A DNA stretch of 64,000 nucleotides, from contig NZ_JAGGKB010000001.1 of the NCBI RefSeq assembly GCF_017873335.1, positions 372,001 through 436,000 of the forward strand, in the 5' to 3' direction. The translations under genes were made by a program, and so were the position numbers. Positions 41,272 through 55,781 of this stretch are shown in pieces (the first letter of the stretch is position 1; the number at the start of each line of letters is the position of its first letter). Below the pieces are notes generated by a model. That model worked only from the letters and a program-made list of their open reading frames with translations, made no database searches and was not told where the DNA came from. Source of the DNA: Thermococcus stetteri (lineage in GTDB: Archaea > Methanobacteriota_B > Thermococci > Thermococcales > Thermococcaceae).

Positions 41272-42252
41272 TCACTTGCCCATTATGGTGAACTGAGCGA
41301 GCAGGGCCTCGAGCTGTATCATCTCGTTGGCCCCTTCAACGAGGCGGAAGTTGTACTCACCTATCTTGTCAGCCAGGGCAACCTTCTTGTCCTCCGGAAT
41401 AGGGAGGTTGAAGACCTCCTTGTGCATCTGTATGAGGACGTCCTCGCCACTGAGGCCCTGCTTTAGTAGGATGTCCCTCAGCTTCTCCCTCGCCTTCAGG
41501 AAGTCGCCCTCCAAGGCCAGTGTCATCATCTCGCGAACATCTTCGGGCCTTGCCCTGCTGGCTACGAGGAAGACGTTCTCGTCGGTTATCTTCGTGTCGA
41601 GGGCCGCGGCCGCCTGAAGGACGTTTATTGCCCTCCTCAGGTCGCCCTCGGCGACGTAGAGAATCGCCTGGAGGCCTTCCTCCGTGAGCTCAAGTCCCTC
41701 GTTCTCGGCTATGTACTTGATGCGCTTCGCTATGTCCTCGTCGCGGAGCGGCCTGAAGCGGAAGATGGCGCATCTGCTCTGTATGGGTTCGATGATCTTG
41801 GATGAATAGTTGCAGCTCAGGATAAAGCGGACGTTGTTCGAGAACATCTCCATTGTTCTCCTCAAGGCCTGCTGGGCGTCCTGGGTGAGAGCGTCGGCTT
41901 CATCGAGGAAGATTATCTTGAAGCTCGCCCCGGCAACTGGTTTCGTTCTCGCAAACTCCTTTACCTTCTCCCTGATGACGTTGATACCGCGCTCATCTGA
42001 CGCGTTCAGCTCGAGAAAGTTGTGCCTCCAGCCCTCTCCGAAGAGCTCTCTGGCTAAAGCCAGCGCAGCGGTCGTTTTTCCGACACCGGGCGGGCCAGCA
42101 AATAGAAGGTGCGGCATCGAGCCGGTTTTAACGTAGTGCTTCAGCCTCTTGACTATGTGATCCTGACCGACTATTTCATCGAGCCTTTGTGGCCTGTACT
42201 TCTCAACCCACGGCTTTTCGAGAATCTTAACTTCCTTCACTTCCTCTGGCAT
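41272..42252 (-). CDS. rfcS: Replication factor C small subunit
   Basis: A 326-residue AAA+ clamp-loader subunit: Walker [16 protein letters not shown], Walker [11 protein letters not shown], and the SRC arginine-finger motif in [14 protein letters not shown]. Four copies with one RFC-L form the archaeal clamp loader. The P-loop and neighbouring motifs are continuous, so no intein is present; Pyrococcus and, as I recall, T. kodakarensis carry inteins here. ATG at 42252 overlaps an opposite ATG at 42251. Confidence 0.96.
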   Translation of the reverse strand: MPEEVKEVKILEKPWVEKYRPQRLDEIVGQDHIVKRLKHYVKTGSMPHLLFAGPPGVGKTTAALALARELFGEGWRHNFLELNASDERGINVIREKVKEFARTKPVAGASFKIIFLDEADALTQDAQQALRRTMEMFSNNVRFILSCNYSSKIIEPIQSRCAIFRFRPLRDEDIAKRIKYIAENEGLELTEEGLQAILYVAEGDLRRAINVLQAAAALDTKITDENVFLVASRARPEDVREMMTLALEGDFLKAREKLRDILLKQGLSGEDVLIQMHKEVFNLPIPEDKKVALADKIGEYNFRLVEGANEMIQLEALLAQFTIMGK

Positions 42253-42301
42253 GGATTTCCACCTAAACCTTTATGAGCACTCGGAGTTTAAGGCTTTTGC
42301 C

Positions 42302-42763
42302 ATGGATCCGCTCGAGCACGCCTCGATCCCAACGCTTCTGTACCTCGCCCTGTCTCCCGTTTCGGACTTCACTGGAATAGCCTTCCTCGTGGCTGGAGCC
42401 GTCTTTCCAGACCTCGATGCCCTCTCAAAGGAGCACAGGTCTTACTTCCATTCCCTCCTGAGCTTTTTGCCTGCATTCCTAGCTGGGTGGCACTTCGGTG
42501 GCTATTTCTACCTCTTCGCCCTCGGCTGGCTCTCACATCTATTTCTCGACCTCTTCACCGGAGTCCTCCCGTTCTTCTACCCAATCTTCAGGAAGGGCTA
42601 TGGGATTTCAGTTAGGGCCGTTCTTGGACTCCACATACCTCGGTTCCACCTAAGAATAATCTCGGCCTACCCTACACCGAGAAGGGACTACGAGCTCGAC
42701 ATTGGCGGCGGCCTGGCCCTTTCTCTCCTGACGCTCTTCGTCCTTCTCCTCAGACTGCACTAA
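42302..42763 (+). CDS. Membrane-bound metal-dependent hydrolase (YdjM/DUF457-like)
   Basis: A 153-residue protein with about four membrane helices. It begins [10 protein letters not shown] and contains [24 protein letters not shown] and [19 protein letters not shown], the H...DLD...HR...H/SH..LD pattern of the YdjM/LexA-regulated membrane hydrolase family. Substrate unknown. A longer frame starts at 42251, but a TATA-like CCTTTATG at about 42268-42275 suggests the mRNA begins near 42300 and that ATG 42302 is used. Confidence 0.72.
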   Translation: MDPLEHASIPTLLYLALSPVSDFTGIAFLVAGAVFPDLDALSKEHRSYFHSLLSFLPAFLAGWHFGGYFYLFALGWLSHLFLDLFTGVLPFFYPIFRKGYGISVRAVLGLHIPRFHLRIISAYPTPRRDYELDIGGGLALSLLTLFVLLLRLH

Positions 42764-42776
42764 CCTGCCCACTGCA

Positions 42777-42790
42777 AAACTTTTATACTT
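42777..42790 (+). promoter_or_regulatory. TATA box of kbl
   Basis: AACTTTTATACTTC ends 29 bases before the start codon at 42819, with the ribosome site GGTGG between. Confidence 0.55.
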
Positions 42791-42818
42791 CGATGCCCAA
42801 AAACCACCGGTGGTTCTC

Positions 42819-44006
42819 ATGGGGAAGCTCGACTGGATTAGGGAAGAGCTCCAGGAGCTCAAGGAGAAGGGCTTGTATGTAACCATAAGGAAGCTTGAGA
42901 GCGCCCAGGGCCCGTGGGTGGTCGTTGACGGCAAGAGGGTTCTCAATATGTGCTCCAACAACTACCTCGGCCTGGCCGCGGCCCCGGAAATCAGGTACGC
43001 GGCCATAAGGGCCATCCTCGACTACGGCGTTGGAGCCGGTGCTGTTAGAACAATAGCTGGAACGATGGATCTACACGTGGAGCTTGAGGAGAAGCTGGCC
43101 AAGTTCAAGAAGCGCGAAGCGGCCATACTCTTCCAGAGCGGTTACAACGCCAACCTCGGAGCGATAAGCGCGCTCCTCAAGAAGGGCGAGGACGGTGTGT
43201 TCATCAGCGAGGAGCTCAACCACGCGAGCATCATAGACGGAATGCGCCTCAGTGGTGCCCCGAAGGTCATCTACAAGCACATCAACATGGATGATCTTGA
43301 GGCGAGGCTTAAGGAGAACAAGGACAAGAAGAAGAAAATCATCGTCAGCGACGGTGTCTTCTCGATGGACGGCGACCTCGCTCCCCTGCCCGAGATGGCC
43401 GAGCTGGCTGAACAGTACGATGCCATTCTCTACATCGACGACGCCCACGGTGAAGGAGTTTTAGGTGACAGCGGAAGAGGTATAGTAGACCACTTCAAAC
43501 TCCACGACAGGGTCGACTTCGAGATGGGTACGCTGAGCAAGGCCTTCGGTGTCATAGGCGGCTATGTAGCCGGCCCGGAGGAAGCGATAGACTACCTCCG
43601 CCAGAGGGCCAGGCCGTTCCTCTTCTCAAGCGCCCCAAACCCACCGGACGTCGCCGCCGCCATAGCGGCCGTCGAAATCCTCCAGAGAAGCGACGAGCTG
43701 GTCAAGAAGCTCTGGGACAACACCCACTTCCTCCAGAAGGGGCTGAGGGACCTCGGCTACGACCTCGGCAACACCAAGCACCCGATAACTCCGGTTATGC
43801 TCTACGACGAGAAGCTCGCCCAGGAGTTCTCAAGGCGCCTGTACGACGAGTACAACATATTCGCTCAGGCCATCGTTTACCCAACCGTCCCGCTCGGAAC
43901 GGCGAGGATAAGGCTTGAGCCTTCAGCAGCCCACAGCAAGGAGGACCTGCAGTACGTCATAGACGCGTTCGAGGATCTCGGAAAGAAGACCGGGTTCCTG
44001 AAGTGA
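42819..44006 (+). CDS. kbl: 2-amino-3-ketobutyrate CoA ligase / glycine C-acetyltransferase
   Basis: A 395-residue PLP enzyme of the alpha-oxoamine synthase family. Motifs: [30 protein letters not shown] and the PLP-lysine segment [16 protein letters not shown]. Kbl cleaves 2-amino-3-ketobutyrate (from threonine dehydrogenase) with CoA into glycine and acetyl-CoA; the T. kodakarensis orthologue is, as far as I recall, at the same position next to RFC. ATG 42819 after GGTGG; a GTG at 42810 is less likely. Confidence 0.92.
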   Translation: MGKLDWIREELQELKEKGLYVTIRKLESAQGPWVVVDGKRVLNMCSNNYLGLAAAPEIRYAAIRAILDYGVGAGAVRTIAGTMDLHVELEEKLAKFKKREAAILFQSGYNANLGAISALLKKGEDGVFISEELNHASIIDGMRLSGAPKVIYKHINMDDLEARLKENKDKKKKIIVSDGVFSMDGDLAPLPEMAELAEQYDAILYIDDAHGEGVLGDSGRGIVDHFKLHDRVDFEMGTLSKAFGVIGGYVAGPEEAIDYLRQRARPFLFSSAPNPPDVAAAIAAVEILQRSDELVKKLWDNTHFLQKGLRDLGYDLGNTKHPITPVMLYDEKLAQEFSRRLYDEYNIFAQAIVYPTVPLGTARIRLEPSAAHSKEDLQYVIDAFEDLGKKTGFLK

Positions 44007-44035
44007 GGTTGTTTTTCCAACCCTCTTTCCTTTTC
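44007..44035 (+). terminator. Hairpin and T-rich terminator of kbl
   Basis: GGTTG (44007-44011) pairs with CAACC (44018-44022) around a TTTTTC loop, followed by CTCTTTCCTTTTC. T-rich runs of this type end archaeal transcripts. Confidence 0.5.
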
Positions 44036-44090
44036 AAAGTTTTCCCCTCGAATTCTTCTTTTAACACTCAACGCACCTTCGCGGCGAGAT

Positions 44091-44100
44091 GTTTATAAGG
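44091..44100 (+). promoter_or_regulatory. TATA box of the second DUF835 gene
   Basis: GTTTATAAGG lies 35-44 bases before ATG 44135; GGGGGGATAAC precedes the start codon. Confidence 0.6.
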
Positions 44101-44134
44101 ATTGGTTGCGTAGTTATCTATTCGGGGGGATAAC

Positions 44135-44965
44135 ATGCAGGGGGCAATAGTTCACCTGACACTGGCAGTGGTTGCACTGCTGTCACTGTTCATCATAACC
44201 CTGCTCAGCCTTTACTACTGGCGCCCCTTTGTCTCCCACTATCCCAGGTTCTCAAGGGCCTACACCCTGATAACCCTGGGCTTTGGCCTTGTCCTCCTTT
44301 CCAAGATTCTGTTCCTGCCACTTGATCTAAGCGATGCCGGAGTTTTATCATTCGAAGAAAGCAAGGAAAGTCTCCTCGGAACAATCGCGAATTTTGTCCT
44401 GTTTCTCGGCCTGTTTCCAGTGTTATTTGGCTGGGCGGATGTGATATTAGGAATAACAAAACGATACAAGCTCATACCGGTGGTGGAGGTTCCCGGAAAG
44501 CCCGAGGAAGTTGAGCCGGGGGTTTATCTCGTTCCATCCCCGCTCGGGCTGGAAGTTCTTCAAAAGCTCCTCCGGGGAAGGACGGCTGTCATTCTCTCCC
44601 GTTCAAAACCGGATGAATTGAGGGGATCCCTTGGGGTTGAGAGGGTTCCCATCTTCTGGCTTACCCCCGTTGAGTGCCCCGATCACTGCATCCACCCGCG
44701 GAGGCTTGAGTACATCCTCCAGAGCCTCGTGAACTTTATGAAGAGAGAGGCGATCCCCAAGCTCGTCTACCTCGACGGGATCGAATACCTCGTGGTCGAG
44801 AACGGCTTTTTGCCCGTTTTAAAGTTCCTCTCGACCCTAAAGGATTACGCAGTCCTAAACAACACCGTGGTCCTAATCCCGGTCGAAGAATCCACCTTCG
44901 GGGCGAGGGAATGGAGCCTTCTGGAAAGGGAGTTCAAGCTTCTTGGAGAGGAAGTGGCCGGATGA
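44135..44965 (+). CDS. DUF835 family membrane protein (second of two in window)
   Basis: A 276-residue protein with three membrane helices in the first 105 residues and a DUF835 domain (about 125-270): VYLVPSPLGLEVLQKLLRGRTAVILSRSKPDELR, then PKLVYLDGIEYLVVENGFLPVLKFLSTLKDYAVLNNTVVLIPVEES. The layout matches the protein at 37835 (three helices, YFDGLEYL/YLDGIEYL box, LKDY/VKDM helix), but this copy lacks the disordered tail. Convergent with the splicing endonuclease gene. Role unknown. Confidence 0.8.
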   Translation: MQGAIVHLTLAVVALLSLFIITLLSLYYWRPFVSHYPRFSRAYTLITLGFGLVLLSKILFLPLDLSDAGVLSFEESKESLLGTIANFVLFLGLFPVLFGWADVILGITKRYKLIPVVEVPGKPEEVEPGVYLVPSPLGLEVLQKLLRGRTAVILSRSKPDELRGSLGVERVPIFWLTPVECPDHCIHPRRLEYILQSLVNFMKREAIPKLVYLDGIEYLVVENGFLPVLKFLSTLKDYAVLNNTVVLIPVEESTFGAREWSLLEREFKLLGEEVAG

Positions 44966-44966
44966 A

Positions 44967-45473
44967 TCAGAACTTTACCCACTCAACCTTGTAGTACGTC
45001 ACATCCGCGTCTTCATCGACGACCGCCATTATCATGTTCTTCCTCACGCCGTGGGCAACCCTGACGCGGGCGGTTATGTCGTTGGGGCTCAGCCTTGAGT
45101 TCTCGGGAACTACCCAGACCAGCCACTGGGAGTGCTCCTCCATTCCCCTCCGGTAGACCCTGAAGTGGGAGCCGAACTTCAGACCGGACTTCACGGTGTA
45201 GCCTCTGTCCCTGAGGTCCTTGTAGACGAGGTACTTGGCATCGAACAGCTCGTCTTTGGCCCTTCCGAGGCTCATTATCTCCTCAAGCGACAGCTTTCTC
45301 TTACCGTCCCTGACCTCTATCTTGCCGCGCTCGACGAGGTAGGCCGCCTCGAGGAGCGACAGGAACAGCTTCCCCTCGACGACCTTTCCGAAATAGCGCT
45401 TGTTGTAGAGGCCGTTTATCGCGTTCTGATCCGTTGAGAAGACCCTGTCCCCGCTCAGGTAGAAGATTATCAT
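44967..45473 (-). CDS. endA: tRNA-intron (splicing) endonuclease EndA
   Basis: A 168-residue homodimer/tetramer-type archaeal splicing endonuclease. The C-terminal nuclease domain shows FGSHFRVYRRG...EEHSQWLVWVV and RVAHGVRKNMIMAVVDEDADVTYY; likely catalytic residues are His114 and Lys145 plus a tyrosine nearby. It cuts bulge-helix-bulge motifs in tRNA introns and in rRNA precursors; the rRNA operon of this window carries two such motifs. ATG 45473 overlaps the TGA of the upstream acetyltransferase (TGATG), with GGAGGGG before it. Confidence 0.93.
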   Translation of the reverse strand: MIIFYLSGDRVFSTDQNAINGLYNKRYFGKVVEGKLFLSLLEAAYLVERGKIEVRDGKRKLSLEEIMSLGRAKDELFDAKYLVYKDLRDRGYTVKSGLKFGSHFRVYRRGMEEHSQWLVWVVPENSRLSPNDITARVRVAHGVRKNMIMAVVDEDADVTYYKVEWVKF

Positions 45474-45973
45474 CAGCTTCCCCTCCACTCTTCCGCCGGC
45501 AGGAGCATGTAGTAGGCGTCCTCGCCGTCGGAGTAGTAGCCGATGATCCTCTTGACCTTCCTGAAGCCGAAGCGTTCGTAGAGCCTTATCGCCTTTTCGT
45601 TGCTCACCCTGACCTCAAGGCCGATGTACCGGGCTCCCCTCTTTATGAGCCTCTCTATGACCTCGGTCAGAAGGGCAGAACCTATCCCGTTGCCTCGGTA
45701 GTCCTCGTCAACGGCTATGCTCATTATGTGCCCCTCAAGGTCCGGGCGAAGATAGCCCATCACGTAGCCAACTACCTTCCCGTTGTACTCCGCCACGAGA
45801 AATGTCTCGGGGTTGTTTTCCAAGAACATCAGGAAAAGTCCCCTTGGATAGGCCTCACGGAAAGATTCGCGCTCTATCATCATCACTTCGGGGATGTCAA
45901 AGAGCTTCGCCGGCCTTATCACAACCATCGCAAGGGGGATCCTTCTGCTGGCCTCTCTCGCCGATGTGCTCAT
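45473..45973 (-). CDS. GNAT family N-acetyltransferase (Ard1/RimI-type)
   Basis: A 166-residue N-terminal acetyltransferase: VVIRPAKLFDIPEVMMIE at the start of the GNAT fold, SIAVDEDYRGNGIGSALL (acetyl-CoA loop R-G-N-G-I-G) and LEVRVSNEKAIRLYERFGF. Archaeal Ard1 acetylates protein N-termini. ATG 45973 has GGGAGGAG upstream and a TATA CCTTTTAAGG at about 45991-46000 on the minus strand. A longer upstream frame to 46501 is not used. Co-transcribed with endA. Confidence 0.9.
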   Translation of the reverse strand: MSTSAREASRRIPLAMVVIRPAKLFDIPEVMMIERESFREAYPRGLFLMFLENNPETFLVAEYNGKVVGYVMGYLRPDLEGHIMSIAVDEDYRGNGIGSALLTEVIERLIKRGARYIGLEVRVSNEKAIRLYERFGFRKVKRIIGYYSDGEDAYYMLLPAEEWRGS

Positions 45974-46033
45974 ATTACAATCTCCTCCCGAAGCCTTAAA
46001 AGGATTGAGGAGAGCCTTTGATGGGTGGCCACC

Positions 46034-46096
46034 CGAAGTGATGAGCACTCTCGAACCTGACGGGCAGGATGATGACCGGATTCCTGGCTGATTTTT
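46034..46096 (+). ncRNA. C/D box sRNA (2'-O-methylation guide)
   Basis: All four boxes are perfect and evenly spaced: C GTGATGA 46038-46044, D' CTGA 46057-46060, C' ATGATGA 46069-46075, D CTGA 46088-46091. The two guides are exactly 12 bases each (46045-46056 and 46076-46087) and the D'-C' spacer is 8, the archaeal standard. The D guide CCGGATTCCTGG has a 10-nt antisense match to 23S rRNA (complement of 26256-26265); the D' guide target was not found here. A TATA CCTTAAAAGG at 45991-46000 and TTTTTCCCTTTT at 46092-46103 fit its own promoter and terminator. 5' and 3' ends are estimates. Confidence 0.9.
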
Positions 46097-46126
46097 CCCT
46101 TTTGTGGTAAGAATAAGCAAGCAGCA

Positions 46127-46138
46127 AAGTTTAAAACT
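46127..46138 (+). promoter_or_regulatory. TATA box of the herA-mre11-rad50-nurA operon
   Basis: AAAGTTTAAAAC lies 34-45 bases before ATG 46172, just after the sRNA terminator. Confidence 0.5.
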
Positions 46139-46162
46139 CTGGAACTGGAAGTTACTCGATAG

Positions 46163-47950
<1,788 letters not shown>

Positions 47951-47961
47951 GGTGTGATGGA

Positions 47962-49352
47962 ATGAAGTTCGCACACATAGCAGACGTCCACCTCGGCTTC
48001 GAGCAGTACCGCCTGCCGTATAGAGCCGACGAGTTCGCTGAGGCCTTCAGACGGGCGATTGAGATAGCGGTCAAGGAGAGGGTTGACTTCATACTCATAG
48101 CAGGCGACCTCTTCCACTCCAGCAGGCCCAGCCCTGAAACGCTGAAGCAGGCGATGGAGATCCTCTCCCTGCCCAAGGAGAGGGGCATACCCGTCTTCGC
48201 CATAGAGGGCAACCACGACAGGACGCAGAGGAGAGTTTCCGCCTACCATCTCCTTGAAAAGCTGGATCTCCTCTACCTCGTCGGCCTCAGGGAGGAGAGG
48301 GTTGAGAGCGAGCACCAGACGAGCGAGAAGACCGAGAGGGGCTGGCTCGTTAAGGGAGTCTTTGAGAAAGGCGGTAAGAGCGTCGAGATACACGGCATGA
48401 AGTACATGAGCGCGGCGTGGCTTGAGAAGAACCCGCCGAGGGAGATATTCAGGCCTGAGGGAGACTCGATACTCATGCTCCACCAGGGGATCAGAGAGCT
48501 CGTCGAGGAGATGATGGGCAAGCTACCCGAGAGCCAGCGCGACTACTATGAATTAAGGCTCGGCGACCTGCCGAAGGGCTACCTTTACTACGCCCTCGGC
48601 CACATCCACAGGGCATTCCTCACGAGCTATGACATAGGAAAGCTTGCCTATCCCGGCTCGCTCCAGAGGTGGGACTTCGGGGACTACGAGATAAGGTACC
48701 GCTGGGACGGCAGAGCGTTCAAGCCGATCGCCGGAAATCCAAAGGGCTTCTACATCGTGGAGGACTGGGAGCCGAGGTTCGTGGAGCTGAAGGTCAGGCC
48801 ATTCGTAGACATCAACATCAAGGCCGACGAAGAGACTGCGAAGAGGGAGCTGAAGCGCCTGTCCACCAAAATCCCGGAAGAGGCTTTCGTGAGGCTTGAC
48901 ATCCGCTGGGAAAGGCCCTACGACGTCTCAAAGCTCACGGAGCTGATAAAGGCCCGCTATATTTACGTGAGGACGAGGTTCGAGAGGAAGCTGACCGGGA
49001 GAACCCCTTCGGGAGAAGTTCCAAAGCCAGAGGAGTACTTCCTTCCGGTTGAGCTGAAGGCGATAGAGCTGACTGGGGAGAAGAACATCGAGTCCATTGA
49101 CGACGTGGTGAAGCTCTTCCTTGGAGAGGGATGGGACGAGAGGCTTCCCAAGAAGGCAGAAAAACCTGAAATGAAAGAAGATTCACCTGTCAAAAAAGAA
49201 GATGCGAACCTCAAGAAGGAAAAGAAAGACAAAACTCCGAAGAAAGATGTGGAGAAGAAAAGACCAAAGAGTTCCGAAAAAAGCTCCGAAAGGAAGGTTA
49301 TTAAAAGGCCTTCTAAAGGTTCGAACCTTCTTGACTGGCTCGGTGGTGGAAG

Positions 49353-49356
<4 letters not shown>
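47962..49356 (+). CDS. mre11: DNA double-strand break repair nuclease Mre11
   Basis: A 464-residue manganese nuclease: phosphoesterase motifs HIADVHLGF at 4-12, IAGDLFHSS, EGNHDRTQRR, LMLHQGI and GHIHRAF. The C-terminal 75 residues are lysine-rich and low-complexity (KKEDANLKKEKKDKTPKKDVEKK), ending in SNLLDWLGGGR, probably a flexible DNA- or Rad50-binding tail. ATG 47962 with GAGGTGTG upstream. rad50 begins at 49353, overlapping the stop. Confidence 0.95.
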
Positions 49357-53335
<3,979 letters not shown>

Positions 53336-53337
53336 CG

Positions 53338-53371
53338 AAAGGTTTAAACACTTGGACAAAAAGTCCAGCAC
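53338..53371 (+). promoter_or_regulatory. Promoter with palindrome before the ABC importer
   Basis: AAAGGTTTAAAC (53338-53349) is a TATA/BRE-like element; between it and ATG 53372 lies TGGAC-AAAAA-GTCCA (53353-53367), a perfect 5-bp inverted repeat. The position suits a repressor operator, for example a metal regulator; there is no clear ribosome site, so the mRNA is probably leaderless. Confidence 0.45.
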
Positions 53372-54385
53372 ATGCGGAAGTGGCTCCCAGCACTGCTCAC
53401 CCTTTCACTGGTTTCAATCTTTCTCGGCGTCTACATCGGTCCGGTAAGCATGAGCTCCTTCGATGTAACTGAAGGTATAGCCTATGGAGTCAAGCTGACC
53501 CTCTCCAGGTTCTTCCCATTGAACCTCGGTGAGCCGCCGAAGTATTTCACCATAATATGGAAAATCCGCCTTCCAGAAGTTCTTCTAGCTTACTTGGTCG
53601 GTCTCTCCCTCGCATCAGCCGGTGTAGCGTCTCAGGCGCTCTTCAGGAATCCGCTGGCAGACCCGTACATAATCGGGATAAGCTCCGGAGCGGCGCTTGG
53701 TGCGGCCCTCTCCCTGCTAATAGGTATAGCTTACATGCCATACCTCTCGCTGGTCTTCTCTTTCCTCTCGGTTTTCGTCGTGTACTCCCTGGCAAGGACA
53801 AACGGGAAAGTGCCCGTTGACACCCTTCTCCTTGCAGGAATAGCCTACGGCTTCCTCGCGAACGCCACCACCTGGTACATCTACATAACCCACCCAAACA
53901 ACGCCTACATCACCTGGACGTGGCTTCTGGGAAGCTTCAACGGGGCGGGGTGGAAGGAAGTCCTGATAATGCTCGTGGTTTCCTCGCTCGGAACGGGCTT
54001 TCTCATCTGGAAGTGGCGCGAGCTGAACCTGATTTTGCTCGGCGAGGAGAGCATAGCCCTTGGTTTGGATCTCCACCTGTACCGGAAAGTTTTCCTCGGA
54101 GTTATCGCCACGCTGACGGCCTTTGCGGTCTACACTTCCGGTGTCATCGGCTTCGTGGGTCTGGTCAGCCCGCACATAATGCGCATCATTCTGGGGCCGA
54201 ACCACAGGGAGCTTACTCCAGCGACGGCCCTCTTCGGTGGCCTTCTCCTCGTTCTCGCTGACCTCTTGGCTAGAACCATTGCGAAACCGCAGGTGATCCC
54301 TGTTGGTATAATCACGGCCTTCATGGGCGCACCCTTCTTCCTCTACATTCTGATGAAGCACAAGAGGGGTGAGCTGATGAGATGA
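53372..54385 (+). CDS. FecCD family ABC importer permease
   Basis: A 337-residue BtuC/FecD-like permease with about ten membrane helices. It has LPEVLLAYLVGLSLASAGVASQALFRNPLADPYIIGISSGAALGA, the family signature, and VIGFVGLVSPHIMRIILGPNHRELTPATALFGGLLLVLADLLAR for the coupling helix. Transports iron-siderophore, heme or cobalamin; the substrate cannot be fixed because no solute-binding protein gene is adjacent. The ATPase gene overlaps its stop by four bases. Confidence 0.92.
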   Translation: MRKWLPALLTLSLVSIFLGVYIGPVSMSSFDVTEGIAYGVKLTLSRFFPLNLGEPPKYFTIIWKIRLPEVLLAYLVGLSLASAGVASQALFRNPLADPYIIGISSGAALGAALSLLIGIAYMPYLSLVFSFLSVFVVYSLARTNGKVPVDTLLLAGIAYGFLANATTWYIYITHPNNAYITWTWLLGSFNGAGWKEVLIMLVVSSLGTGFLIWKWRELNLILLGEESIALGLDLHLYRKVFLGVIATLTAFAVYTSGVIGFVGLVSPHIMRIILGPNHRELTPATALFGGLLLVLADLLARTIAKPQVIPVGIITAFMGAPFFLYILMKHKRGELMR

Positions 54386-55110
54386 GGCTGTTTGCGCGGG
54401 TTTCCTACTCCTACGGGCAGAGAGAGGCCTTGAAGGATGTTGAGATAGAGGCCAGAAGGAGTGAGCTGTTGGCCATAATCGGCCCGAACGGGGCTGGGAA
54501 ATCGACGCTCCTAAAGTCCCTCGTGGGGATTTTAAGGCCGAAGGGGAAGGTCGAGCTGGACGGGGTAGACCTTCTCTCCCTCAAACCGGCCGAGAGGGCC
54601 AAGCTGATAACATACGTGCCTCAAAGCTCCTTCCCGGAGTTCCTCTTCACAGTTGAGGAGTTCGTGGAGATGGGAAGCTACATGACGGGAGGAAGCGTTG
54701 AGGAAGCCCTGAAGAAAGTCGGCCTCTGGGAGAGGAGGAGGGACAGGATAACGGCCCTCAGCGGCGGGGAGTTCCAGCTTGCCCTGATAGCGAGGGCACT
54801 GGCGCAGGGGAGCAGGGCGGTTCTTCTCGACGAACCCACCAGCCACCTCGATGTCAACCACGCGCTGACGGTTATGGAGCTTCTCCGCGAGCTGAAGGGG
54901 GAGAAGATTATCATCACGGTTCTCCACGACGTGAACCTGGCACTGGAGTACGCTGACAGGCTCATCGTGATGAAAGATGGGGAGAAGTTCTGGGAGGGAA
55001 AACCCGGAAAAATAACGCCCGATATCCTCGAAAGGGTCTACGGGGTCAGGGCAAAGATAGTGGAGGTGGACTCCCACAGGGTCTTTCTTCCGGAGTTGGC
55101 AAAGGTTTAA
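54382..55110 (+). CDS. FecE/BtuD-type ABC importer ATPase
   Basis: A 242-residue nucleotide-binding subunit: Walker A GPNGAGKS in IIGPNGAGKSTLLKSLVG near residue 34, signature ALSGGEFQLALIARAL, Walker B AVLLDEPTSHLDV and switch His in VLHDVNLALEYADR. Pairs with the FecCD permease just upstream. Slightly short N-terminus typical of archaeal members. The psmB promoter overlaps its stop codon. Confidence 0.92.
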   Translation: MRLFARVSYSYGQREALKDVEIEARRSELLAIIGPNGAGKSTLLKSLVGILRPKGKVELDGVDLLSLKPAERAKLITYVPQSSFPEFLFTVEEFVEMGSYMTGGSVEEALKKVGLWERRRDRITALSGGEFQLALIARALAQGSRAVLLDEPTSHLDVNHALTVMELLRELKGEKIIITVLHDVNLALEYADRLIVMKDGEKFWEGKPGKITPDILERVYGVRAKIVEVDSHRVFLPELAKV

Positions 55111-55112
55111 AA
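55103..55112 (+). promoter_or_regulatory. TATA-like box of psmB
   Basis: AGGTTTAAAA spans the stop codon of the ABC ATPase gene and lies 33-42 bases before ATG 55145. Confidence 0.45.
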
Positions 55113-55144
55113 CAAGCGCGCGTTTCTTAGTTTAGGTGAGAGAC

Positions 55145-55744
55145 ATGGAGAAGAAGACAGGCACGACAACCGTGGGAATAAGGACGAAGGAAGGCGTCGT
55201 CCTTGCCGCTGACACTCAGGCATCACTTGACCACATGGTTGAGACCCTCAACATAAGAAAGATACTCCCGATAACCGACAGGATAGCGATAACAACCGCC
55301 GGAAGCGTCGGCGACGTCCAGGCCCTCGCGAGGATGCTTGAAGCCAAGGCGAGGTACTACCAGTTCACGTGGGGCAGGCCAATGACGGCCAAGGCGATGG
55401 CCCACCTGCTCAGCAACATCCTCAACGAGAACAAGTGGTTCCCGTACATGGTTCAGATAATCATCGGCGGCTATGTGGAGGAGCCGACCCTGGCCAATCT
55501 CGACCCGCTTGGAGGACTCATCTTCGACGACTACACGGCAACCGGCTCGGGCAGTCCCTTCGCAATAGCCGTCCTCGAAGAGGGGTTCAAGAAGGACATG
55601 AGCCTTGAAGAGGCCAAGGAGCTGGCAGTAAGGGCGGTGAGAACCGCGGGGAAGCGCGACGTCTACACCGGGGACAGAAAAGTCCAGGTCGTCGTTATAA
55701 GCAAGGACGGAATGAAGGAAGAGTTCGTCGAGTTCAAGGAGTGA
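55145..55744 (+). CDS. psmB: 20S proteasome beta subunit
   Basis: A 199-residue Ntn hydrolase with a six-residue propeptide MEKKTG; the active-site nucleophile is Thr7 (Thr1 of the mature chain) in [23 protein letters not shown] and [19 protein letters not shown] (with the conserved Lys) are typical. Two beta genes are usual in Thermococcales; this is one. It forms the proteolytic chamber fed by PAN, encoded at 9704. ATG 55145 with AGGTGAG upstream; GTG 55136 is the alternative. Confidence 0.94.
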   Translation: MEKKTGTTTVGIRTKEGVVLAADTQASLDHMVETLNIRKILPITDRIAITTAGSVGDVQALARMLEAKARYYQFTWGRPMTAKAMAHLLSNILNENKWFPYMVQIIIGGYVEEPTLANLDPLGGLIFDDYTATGSGSPFAIAVLEEGFKKDMSLEEAKELAVRAVRTAGKRDVYTGDRKVQVVVISKDGMKEEFVEFKE

Positions 55745-55781
55745 ACCAATCCTTTTTAACCTCTTCTCCAAACTTTCTCCC

